A stretch of 47,235 bases of DNA, from contig NZ_JAUOPD010000026.1 in assembly GCF_030546745.1 (NCBI RefSeq), positions 1 to 47,235 of the forward strand. The letters run 5' to 3'. Position numbers and translations under genes: made by a program. The notes below the pieces were generated by a model. The model was not told where the DNA came from, searched no databases, and saw nothing but the letters and a program-made list of their open reading frames with translations. Source of the stretch: Thalassotalea sp. 1_MG-2023. GTDB lineage: Bacteria > Pseudomonadota > Gammaproteobacteria > Enterobacterales > Alteromonadaceae. Positions 22,797 through 30,421 of this stretch are shown in pieces (position 1 is the stretch's first letter; each line of letters starts with the position of its first letter).

Positions 22797-24829
22797 GGCG
22801 CTAAAATTGGATCTTTAACAAAGCCTGGGCACATGCCAGCTATTTGTTTATAGATTGGACGCGCAGGTTCAAATTCACCGAGCATGACATATGCGAGCAT
22901 TAAGCGAACTAATGCATTTGGTATTGTTGCCTTACTTGCAACTTCATTAAGTTCAGTTAACAATTGTTGCTTCGTTGGCTGCTCGATACGATGTTGATCA
23001 ATATAGGCATCAGCAACTTTGATATAAACGAGTTGTACTTCGGTATTTCCTGGAGATTTTCCAGCTATACGTAACCTTTCAGCAATTTGTAACGCCTTCG
23101 CAAAGCTTTCATGAGCCACGGTATAATTACCATCAGCCTGATAAGCTAGCGCTTTAGTGATCCAAGGGTCAAAATGGCCATCAACCTGTTCTAATGCTAA
23201 CAGTGCCATACCACGCTCGGCATATTGAACCGCTTTTTGAGTATCACCTAAAAATTGAAATAACGACGCGAGCTGATGTTCGATAATCCAGCTAGGATCT
23301 CGTTCAAGATTGTTTACCTTTAAGAACGCTTCTTTTGCCTGTTCCATATTGCCTTGACAAAAGTACATGGTTCCTAGGTTATTTAAATTATTAAAGTTTT
23401 CGTCTTTTTCAACACTATTATGTAAGGTTGCAATAGCTTCAACAGGTTTACCTAAGCGATAGAGTAAATGTGATTTTATAAAGTATCCTCGCCAGCTTTC
23501 AGGTTCTTGATCAATAGCGTGGTTAATAATATCTATCGCTTCATTATAAAGTTCAGGTTTTTTTTGTGTTGCAGCTTGTTTTTGCAATACTTTAAACTGG
23601 CCATATAAGGCATCAGTGTAGCCAGGGTTTATTGCTAATATTTCTTGGTGATAGGCCATAGACTGTTCAAGTTTACCTTTCGCGCGACTATAATTTGCCA
23701 TGCCTTGTAAAGATTCTTCTAAGGGCGCAAGGTTTAACGCTTGTCGACAAGTAGATTCGGTTTCATCAAGCATTTTAATATCACTAGATAAACTCGCTTT
23801 GCGTAATAGAGTTGTACAAAGTGCGCCATGAGCACGGGCAAACGTTGAGTCAATGCGTATCGCTCTTTGTAAACGCGTTTCTGCACGAGATAAATTTGCT
23901 AAGGTGTTTTCTTGATTTAAATACTGCATCGCGAGTATAAATTGCTCTACAGCCTCGTTTTCTAACGTTAGTCCTTTTGCTACGGGCACCGTACCTGTTT
24001 GCAAAAATGAGGATAATGATTGAAAAATTCTTTCTGTTAACGCGCTAAGGTGTTTATCTACTGAGGCTGTTAAAAGTGCATCGTTATAAAGTACGATTCG
24101 TTGATGCTGATCTAATATATAAACGGTAATATGGCTAAAACGCTCAAGCGTGTTAATTTTCCAAGTAATTACATAATCGGCTTCTAATGACTTGCTCCAG
24201 TCTAATTGATCAAGTTGCATAACAGACTCGGACCAATTTTTAACTAATTTAACCGTTGATGGCAGTTTTTGTGACAGCGAATGCGTAATTGAGGTATTAA
24301 TTGGGGTTCGCGAATTTATTATGGCCAATTTAAACGCATTGATGCTTGCCATAGTGCTTTGTTGCTCGGTATTTTGTGAAGGGGTTGATGAGTTAACAAA
24401 ACGATAACTCGTTACAACTATTGCTAATACGAGAATAAAAATGAACGCTAAACGTCGCCAATTTGGCTTTGTTTCAGCACTTGCTTCAGATGGTTGTTTA
24501 GCTATTGTGTTTCCAGGTGGTTGTATTGGTTGAGTTGTTTGTTCAGCAGTAGGCTCTTCAGTATCTTCACTGGTTAAATACAACTGGTATGCTGGTACGC
24601 AAAGGGCTTCGGCAATGCGTTCTAATGATATTGGCTCTACGGGAAGTTGTCGAAATGCTCGGTTAACCATGTCTTTCGGTGGAGTTGCAAGGCCTTCTTG
24701 TTCGGCTATTTTTCTCGCTAAAGCGGTTTGAGTTTTTAGCCCAACAGCTAGCATAGCTGCATCAAGCTTTTGCCGTGATGCCTTAATTCCACGCTTACGT
24801 GATTGGTTATTGTCTTTTTTTATTACCAT
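22784..24829 (-). CDS. HTH-transmembrane-TPR regulatory protein
   Basis: A 681-residue single-pass membrane protein built like CadC/ToxR-type regulators but with a different DNA-binding part. Residues about 12-80 form an HTH-like region (KASRQKLDAAMLAVGL, TALARKIAEQEGL, ISLERIAEAL). After a Gln/Thr/Pro linker a single transmembrane helix lies at about 126-145 (LAFIFILVLAIVVTSY). The outside part has a TolB-like N-terminal alpha/beta region (about 165-275), then tetratricopeptide repeats (about 290-670: FARAHGALC, YTDALYGQFK, NNLGTMYFCQGNMEQAKEAF, YQADGNYTVAHESFAKAL). It may sense envelope conditions and regulate transcription. It lies upstream of the exported Cys-module genes, 253 bases away, on the same strand, so it could control them; that is inference. 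Confidence 0.78.
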   Translation of the reverse strand: MVIKKDNNQSRKRGIKASRQKLDAAMLAVGLKTQTALARKIAEQEGLATPPKDMVNRAFRQLPVEPISLERIAEALCVPAYQLYLTSEDTEEPTAEQTTQPIQPPGNTIAKQPSEASAETKPNWRRLAFIFILVLAIVVTSYRFVNSSTPSQNTEQQSTMASINAFKLAIINSRTPINTSITHSLSQKLPSTVKLVKNWSESVMQLDQLDWSKSLEADYVITWKINTLERFSHITVYILDQHQRIVLYNDALLTASVDKHLSALTERIFQSLSSFLQTGTVPVAKGLTLENEAVEQFILAMQYLNQENTLANLSRAETRLQRAIRIDSTFARAHGALCTTLLRKASLSSDIKMLDETESTCRQALNLAPLEESLQGMANYSRAKGKLEQSMAYHQEILAINPGYTDALYGQFKVLQKQAATQKKPELYNEAIDIINHAIDQEPESWRGYFIKSHLLYRLGKPVEAIATLHNSVEKDENFNNLNNLGTMYFCQGNMEQAKEAFLKVNNLERDPSWIIEHQLASLFQFLGDTQKAVQYAERGMALLALEQVDGHFDPWITKALAYQADGNYTVAHESFAKALQIAERLRIAGKSPGNTEVQLVYIKVADAYIDQHRIEQPTKQQLLTELNEVASKATIPNALVRLMLAYVMLGEFEPARPIYKQIAGMCPGFVKDPILAPLAS

Positions 24830-25028
24830 CGACGTTCAGTTTTATGCTTTTTAATTATCATGCACAGTGGTTAAAATTAAGTCAATGATAATATGTGGAT
24901 TTATCTCAACCAGCATTAAATAAATCGATGTGAGCGGCTCCTTTATATCTCCCTATTTAAATAAATGATTTCATCTTGCGTTTGCCTGCTTAGCAACAAG
25001 GTGTTAGCTGAAAAGAAGCGTGACGCCT

Positions 25029-26093
25029 TTAGCCAACAATATGTTTTTCAAGCGGTTTAATCGTATTGATATCAGGGGAGCGAACAAATTGCGCAAAACT
25101 TTCGGCAAGTTGCTCTGAATGCGACAAAACGGTTTGCCAATAAGCTATTCTTGCCTGTGGTTCCATGGTGGTAAAGTCTTTACGATCCGGTATCTTTTTA
25201 AAAGGTAAACTGTTGATAAATTTAGTTGAAGGACAAAGCATAACAACATTCTCATAGTGTTTTATTGAGACCTGACGTTTTGAGGTTTTATCGAACCAAC
25301 CAGGTTTTGGTTGATTAGTAAAATGAGGATATAAAATCAGCCCATTATTATTGGGTAATTCAACGTCAAAGTGATAATCTATGAGCCCGCCATCTCGATA
25401 CATGCCCTTAGGCGCCTGCTCGATAAATTTCACCCCCTGCATCACCAGCGGGATAGAGCCAGAAGCTAATAAAGCTTGCTTATAATTCACCGAGTTTAAA
25501 CTGATATATTGATTATTGAAGCGGTATTTATCTGAAACTTTTAACGGGCTATTAGGCGCATGGAAGACAAAACGTTGGTATTGTTTTGCGAGTAAATCAC
25601 GACTAACGCGGTTTAGTAATATACTGCCAATTAAGCCAAATATTTGCGGGATTTTGTGATCGTAGCTAGTTAATCCACGACATTTAGCCACGATAAAATG
25701 TGGTTTGAATACAGGGTGATTAAGTGATTCTTCGATACCTTTTTCAGAAAAAACCGCATCGAGTAATGCTTTTGCTTTATCTGTTACTTCAACTGCATCA
25801 GCGTTTTTAGAATAAACCGTTTCACTATAAATTTCTGCTAATGCTGTTATGGCAGTTACCGGATCATTTTGACTTAATGCGGCAAAGCGGAAAGCGCCAG
25901 CGGAAGAGCCAACTAAATTGATCGTTTGTGTCGTGTTTTTAAAAAATTCACCAAAGATAAACTTATCTAACCCGAATAAGGTAAACCATTTAGGACCACC
26001 ACTTGCTCCGTACATTGCACTAAATAATTCAGGGGTAAAACCATTTTCATTTATTTGTTTTAAGGCGTTTTTGCCAGCGTAAATCGTTAACAT
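25029..26093 (-). CDS. Patatin-like phospholipase
   Basis: Acyl hydrolase of the patatin family, 354 residues, no signal peptide. The catalytic dyad is Ser64 in VGSSAGAF (GxSxG at 62-66) and the aspartate in YRDGGLIDYHFD near residue 235 (DGG/A motif). The glycine-rich oxyanion loop YGASGGPKW is at 28-36. Such enzymes release fatty acids from membrane phospholipids. The start ATG is at 26093, three bases after the stop of the dGTPase gene, so the two are almost certainly one transcript. Some patatin proteins act as effectors in bacterial immunity (CapV), but no cyclic-nucleotide synthase is nearby. Confidence 0.85.
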   Translation of the reverse strand: MLTIYAGKNALKQINENGFTPELFSAMYGASGGPKWFTLFGLDKFIFGEFFKNTTQTINLVGSSAGAFRFAALSQNDPVTAITALAEIYSETVYSKNADAVEVTDKAKALLDAVFSEKGIEESLNHPVFKPHFIVAKCRGLTSYDHKIPQIFGLIGSILLNRVSRDLLAKQYQRFVFHAPNSPLKVSDKYRFNNQYISLNSVNYKQALLASGSIPLVMQGVKFIEQAPKGMYRDGGLIDYHFDVELPNNNGLILYPHFTNQPKPGWFDKTSKRQVSIKHYENVVMLCPSTKFINSLPFKKIPDRKDFTTMEPQARIAYWQTVLSHSEQLAESFAQFVRSPDINTIKPLEKHIVG

Positions 26094-26096
26094 GCT

Positions 26097-27446
26097 TTAA
26101 TTATTTGACCATGAAAGGGGGGTGTGATCTTGAGGAATAAACAATGATTGATAAAGCTTTGTGGCAAAATCATCAGTCATACTAGCAACGTAATCAGCTA
26201 TCACTCGATGTGGATTTTCATTCTCACGTAATGCTTTTAGATATTGTACTTTAGCTTGATTAGGCAGTAAACGCTCAGGATCAGAAGACAGTGCTTCAAA
26301 TAATTCCATGACAATTTGTTGTCCGCGATATTCAACTTGTTGTATTGCAGGTTGCTTAATAACAAATTGATAGACGAACCCTTTAAAAATGTCTAACACT
26401 TGTTCTGCTATTTTCGGATGTTTAGCGTTGTATCGTAATAATGGCTCAGTAAATGTAGTGCTTTGTTCTGTATTTAAATCTACGAGTTCTATGGCCGTAA
26501 TTAAGTAATTTACTAATGAGCCGATGGCTTCTTTTTGTAAATGATGCTGTGTACTAAAAAGTTGTTCGGTTAATTGAGTGCTGATTTGCTGCAACCATTG
26601 GTCATCTAATTGTTGTAGTTTTTGAACGACATGTTTTTCAAAATCATTTGCTTGCACGACACCTGTGGCTATTGCATCTTCTAAATCGTGTATTCCGTAG
26701 GCGATATCGTCTGCGAGTTCCATCATTGAACAATCTAACGATTTATAATGTGTTTTTAGGTGTTTATTTGCAGCTGGCGAAGAGCTTGATTGAAATAATT
26801 CTCTGTCTTGTGACGATAATGGTGCTAATAACCAATCGATAGAAGATGTATCGTCTTGATAAAGCCCTTTCGGCGGATGCCAGTCGCTTGCTTTTAACTG
26901 GCGAAATCGTTGTGGCACCACTGGCGTTTTTTTTGTGGTTAAAAGCGCTAACGTTTGCGGGTATTTAACCAGACCTAATAAGGTTCGCCGAGCCAAATTC
27001 ATACCAAAGCCTTCGCTAAAGGGTTCTAAACGTGAAACGATACGAAAGGTTTGTCCGTTGCCTTCAAACCCACCATGATCTCGCATCATAAAATGTAGGG
27101 CAACTTCACCGCCGTGTCCGAAAGGTGGGTGACCAATATCATGAGCTAAGCACAATGCTTCTATTAAACTGTCTTCTTGCGGGAATAGCTGTTCCGCTAA
27201 CGCTGGATACTTTGCCCGTAGCTGCGCACTGATACCTGAACCTATTTGCGCTGCCTCTAAAGAATGAGTAAGACGAGTTCGATAAAAGTCACTTTGGCCA
27301 CTGCCAATGACTTGAGTTTTGCATTGTAAGCGACGAAAAGCAGCAGAATGTAAAATACGTGCACGATCACGCTGAAATGGGCTTCGGTGATCGTGTCGGC
27401 GTTTAACTACGGAAGAAAATTGTCGCTCTGACCAGATATCATTCAT
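26097..27446 (-). CDS. dGTPase-like HD-domain triphosphohydrolase
   Basis: Deoxynucleoside triphosphate triphosphohydrolase of the HD superfamily, which cleaves dNTPs (dGTP in E. coli Dgt) to nucleoside and triphosphate. The 449-residue protein has the N-terminal RSPFQRDRARILHSAAFRRL block, the metal-binding histidine in RLTHSLE, the HD pair in LAHDIGHPPFGHGG (about residues 113-126), and a second aspartate in ADDIAYGIHDLEDA (about 240). NGQTFRIVSRLE near 150 is the usual family segment. It is more like the type-2 dGTPase-like proteins than E. coli Dgt. Related enzymes restrict phage by draining dNTPs; a housekeeping dNTP role is equally possible. Confidence 0.9.
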   Translation of the reverse strand: MNDIWSERQFSSVVKRRHDHRSPFQRDRARILHSAAFRRLQCKTQVIGSGQSDFYRTRLTHSLEAAQIGSGISAQLRAKYPALAEQLFPQEDSLIEALCLAHDIGHPPFGHGGEVALHFMMRDHGGFEGNGQTFRIVSRLEPFSEGFGMNLARRTLLGLVKYPQTLALLTTKKTPVVPQRFRQLKASDWHPPKGLYQDDTSSIDWLLAPLSSQDRELFQSSSSPAANKHLKTHYKSLDCSMMELADDIAYGIHDLEDAIATGVVQANDFEKHVVQKLQQLDDQWLQQISTQLTEQLFSTQHHLQKEAIGSLVNYLITAIELVDLNTEQSTTFTEPLLRYNAKHPKIAEQVLDIFKGFVYQFVIKQPAIQQVEYRGQQIVMELFEALSSDPERLLPNQAKVQYLKALRENENPHRVIADYVASMTDDFATKLYQSLFIPQDHTPLSWSNN

Positions 27447-27767
27447 ACATAGCCTTTGTCTTATTGTGTGATAAATCTCAGTAAACTAGCTTATTATGAA
27501 CGTGTAACCTTAGTGTTGGCAATGTTTTGTTATCGTTACAAGGCTTTAAGTCTTTCATTTACTTGTAAAACACATTTTAGCTTATACTACTGATGTTATT
27601 TATTGTTGAGAATGTCGAAGTAATTTGTTCAATTAAACTTATTCCCTGTCGATATAGGGGTATTGGGATAAATCGGCATAAAGTTGCCTAAAGTTGTCTG
27701 TGATATGTGCGCAGTAAGGTATATTCACTTTTTTTAAAATGGTGAGTGGTTTTGATTGGGAGTTGGA
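27447..27767. other. Intergenic region between divergent genes
   Basis: About 320 bases separating the dGTPase and the solute-binding protein, with no gene seen. A weak promoter candidate reads rightward (TTACTT, 18 bases, TATACT near 27560-27590). A direct repeat of AAAGTTG with similar context (27681 and 27692) is present. The region should hold the promoters of both genes. Confidence 0.4.
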
Positions 27768-28505
27768 ATGCGAATTAAATATTGGATAAGTGTGGCTGTA
27801 TTATCCTGTAGCTTTTTATGTTCTATGGATGTTTCCGCCAAAAAGGTGTCAGTTATTGCTAGCTTACCCAAACCACCTTTTATTATTGAAGAAAATGGTA
27901 AAGGCCTACAATTAGAGTTGATGCGAGAGGCTTTAAAGCCATACAATATTGATGTTGAATTTTATCATGCCCCAGGTGGACGAAATATTACTGCTTTTCA
28001 ACGTCTTAATGCAGATGCGATATTAAATGTTCGGCCTGATTATCAATACCCCGCATTATATTTATCTAAGCCTTATGTTAACTACCAAAATGTAGCGATT
28101 AGCTTAGCTGAAAATAATTTTATACTTAATAGCGTGGAAGGATTAACCAATAAAGTGGTTGTTGCCTTTCAAAATGCGAAAAGATATTTAGATCAAGATT
28201 ATAATTCAGCAATTGATTATGTTATTGATTACAGAGAAATACCTGATCAGAAAAAGCAGGTTGAAATGCTATTTTTAAGACGCGCTGAAGTGATTATTAT
28301 AGACATTGCTATTTTTAACTACTATCTAAAACATTTCAGTAATGACTTGTTAGTTAAGCCGCACAAGGTGCATTATCTTTTTGAAGAAAATACCTTTTCA
28401 GCTGCTTTTAAGTCTGAAAAGTTACGCGATGAGTTTGATAAAAGTATTGATATGATGCGAAAAAATGGCAGATATCAAAAAATAATAAACCAATATATTC
28501 AATAA
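27768..28505 (+). CDS. Periplasmic solute-binding protein (family 3, amino-acid type)
   Basis: A 245-residue protein with a signal peptide (residues 1-25, hydrophobic ISVAVLSCSFLCSM, cleavage likely after VSA) followed by one solute-binding domain of the PBPb type: VSVIASLPKPPFIIEENGKGLQLELMREAL-type opening (about 28-57) and closing helix FDKSIDMMRKNGRYQKIINQY. ATG 27768 is chosen over the TTG at 27756 because it starts the signal peptide directly. No permease or ATPase genes are near, so it probably acts as an orphan sensor or binding protein rather than in a local ABC transporter. Ligand unknown. Confidence 0.82.
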   Translation: MRIKYWISVAVLSCSFLCSMDVSAKKVSVIASLPKPPFIIEENGKGLQLELMREALKPYNIDVEFYHAPGGRNITAFQRLNADAILNVRPDYQYPALYLSKPYVNYQNVAISLAENNFILNSVEGLTNKVVVAFQNAKRYLDQDYNSAIDYVIDYREIPDQKKQVEMLFLRRAEVIIIDIAIFNYYLKHFSNDLLVKPHKVHYLFEENTFSAAFKSEKLRDEFDKSIDMMRKNGRYQKIINQYIQ

Positions 28506-28569
28506 AATAAATGGAATATTACAATTGTTATCGTATTTCAATGCATCACATTAACACTGATAAATCTGC

Positions 28570-29535
28570 TTATTTATTGGCAATAAATATCGCGCGTTTA
28601 GGAGCAGGGTAACCTTCAATGGTTTTGCTACTATCGTTAGGGTCAAGAAAGTCTTGTAACGATTCTGTATCAATCCAATCGGTTTTACGTTGTTCTTCTA
28701 CACTGGTGATATCGGCATTTACCACTCTAACGTTACTAAAGCCACACCGCTCTAACCATGCACACATTGCTTTTGCACTAGGTAAGAACCAGACATTGCG
28801 CATTTTCGCGTAACGTTCACCGGGTACGAGTACGGTATTTTCATCACCATCAACAATTAAGGTTTCTAACACTAATTCACCGCCTTTTACCAATTGTGCC
28901 TTTAACTGATACAAAAAATCGATTGGCGAACGTCTATGGTATAAAACACCCATTGCAAATACTGTATCAAAGGCTGCTAATTCAGGTAAGTCTTCAACGC
29001 CTAAGGGTAAAAGGTTAACAGAAGTATCTTTAGCAAAATGCTGAATCGCTTGAAACTGCATGAAAAACAATTGTGTTGGATCAATACCTACGACAAATTT
29101 TGCACCAGATCCTTTCATTCGCCATAAGTGGTAACCACTGCCACAGCCGATATCAAGTACATATTTATCTTGTAAATTACTGATGTGAGGGTATAGGCGA
29201 TCCCATTTAAAGTCACTACGCCATTCAGTATCAATATGCAAACCATGAAGATGATACGGACCTTTGCGCCACGGTTTTAATTTTTTTAATAAGTTTTCTG
29301 CTCGTTTATATTCGCCTTCATTGATATCACGCCTTTCACCAATTTTTACTTGCGAATTAAAATCAACAATCGAAGGTGATGTGTTAGGAAGTGCTTCAAG
29401 TGTTTTTTGCCAATGAGAAAACTCACCATGCAATTGTTCTTTTTGCCAACGTGCAAGTTGTTGTGGCAATGAAGTAAGCCAGGGCGCTAATTTATTAACG
29501 GCGATTTGTTGGTAAAAAGAGGCAAAATAATTCAT
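28570..29535 (-). CDS. cmoB: tRNA U34 carboxymethyltransferase CmoB
   Basis: Transfers the carboxymethyl group of carboxy-S-adenosylmethionine to 5-hydroxyuridine at position 34 of tRNAs, giving cmo5U. The 321-residue protein matches CmoB along its length: [13 protein letters not shown] and [13 protein letters not shown] near residues 90-115, the cofactor loop [14 protein letters not shown] near 125, [26 protein letters not shown] and the C-terminal [12 protein letters not shown]. It starts nine bases after the stop of cmoA, which makes the cofactor, so the two genes form an operon carrying out consecutive steps. Confidence 0.97.
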   Translation of the reverse strand: MNYFASFYQQIAVNKLAPWLTSLPQQLARWQKEQLHGEFSHWQKTLEALPNTSPSIVDFNSQVKIGERRDINEGEYKRAENLLKKLKPWRKGPYHLHGLHIDTEWRSDFKWDRLYPHISNLQDKYVLDIGCGSGYHLWRMKGSGAKFVVGIDPTQLFFMQFQAIQHFAKDTSVNLLPLGVEDLPELAAFDTVFAMGVLYHRRSPIDFLYQLKAQLVKGGELVLETLIVDGDENTVLVPGERYAKMRNVWFLPSAKAMCAWLERCGFSNVRVVNADITSVEEQRKTDWIDTESLQDFLDPNDSSKTIEGYPAPKRAIFIANK

Positions 29536-29544
29536 AAAAATAGC

Positions 29545-30279
29545 TTATTTAATCGCGAAAAGTGAAAAGAAATTGTAGCATTGAAACCATGTGCTACTTT
29601 GCGAAAAGCCAGTATTGGCAAGTCGCAGATGGTGATCTTCAAGTGAATCTGGCTTCATTACATTTTCAAGTGCAGTACGCTTTTGCGCAATTTCAAGATC
29701 GCTATACCCATTGGCGCGCTTAAAGTCATGGTGTAAGTCAATGAGCGTTTGGTTACAGGCATTGTCAGGATGAATAAATTTATCTGAGATAACTAATATG
29801 CCACCCGGGGTTAAACCGTCGAAAATGGTTTGTATTAGCTGAGCTCGTTTGTCTGGATCAATAAATTGCAAAGTGAAATTAAGCACAACCATAGAAGCAT
29901 TTTCAATGCTTATTGCTAGTACATCATCTTCGATAATTTCTACAGGTGTTTCACCTTTAAATGCCAGCACGTGTCTACGGCACCTATCCACCATCGCAGC
30001 TGAATTATCTACGCCAATAATACGACAGCCTTTCGTTTTAATTCCTTGGCGCATAGCCAAAGTGGCAGCACCTAACGAGCAGCCAAGGTCGTAAATATTA
30101 GTGCTTTCAGTCACATATTGTTGGCTAAATTGGCCAATTGTATCGATAATGGTGTTATATCCTGGCACAGAACGAGATATCATATCGGGGAATACTTCGA
30201 CAACATGTGCATCGAAGGCAAAATCTTTTACTTGGCGCTGCTTGTGAGAAAAAATAAGATCAGGTTTTGACGGTGTCAT
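29545..30279 (-). CDS. cmoA: Carboxy-S-adenosyl-L-methionine synthase CmoA
   Basis: Makes carboxy-SAM from SAM and prephenate for use by CmoB. The 244-residue Rossmann-fold protein has FAFDAHVVEVFPDMISRSVPGY near the N terminus (about residues 17-38), the SAM loop YDLGCSLGAATLA near 63, VDNSAAMVDRCRRH near 88, and VLNFTLQFID in the middle, all CmoA hallmarks. ATG 30279 is the only reasonable start. First gene of the cmoAB pair; divergent from the large sensor-cyclase gene with 142 bases between. Confidence 0.96.
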   Translation of the reverse strand: MTPSKPDLIFSHKQRQVKDFAFDAHVVEVFPDMISRSVPGYNTIIDTIGQFSQQYVTESTNIYDLGCSLGAATLAMRQGIKTKGCRIIGVDNSAAMVDRCRRHVLAFKGETPVEIIEDDVLAISIENASMVVLNFTLQFIDPDKRAQLIQTIFDGLTPGGILVISDKFIHPDNACNQTLIDLHHDFKRANGYSDLEIAQKRTALENVMKPDSLEDHHLRLANTGFSQSSTWFQCYNFFSLFAIK

Positions 30280-30334
30280 GTTACTTTTAAAGTGTCATCT
30301 AAAAAACTATGATTATTTTAACGTAAAAACGCAA

Positions 30335-30418
30335 ATGAATGAACTTGAATACGAAAAACTCTTTGGACATCTTCGAAATTTTTCACACGAAGAAGCATTA
30401 GCGAATAATAGGAGCTAA
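30335..30418 (+). CDS. Possible 27-codon leader ORF before the sensor-cyclase
   Basis: An ATG-initiated frame encodes MNELEYEKLFGHLRNFSHEE and seven more residues, ending at a TAA three bases before the TTG start of the 948-residue sensor gene. The ribosome site of that gene (AGGAG, 30410-30414) lies within the last codons, so translating the small frame could affect initiation downstream. No clear ribosome site of its own. It may be a chance frame. Confidence 0.25.
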   Translation: MNELEYEKLFGHLRNFSHEEALANNRS

Positions 30419-30421
30419 AAT

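Noticed and set aside
25029-27446. A known CBASS or dGTPase defence system
   Set aside because: No cyclic-nucleotide synthase, ubiquitin-like or sensor genes accompany the patatin and dGTPase genes; kept only as a low-confidence finding.
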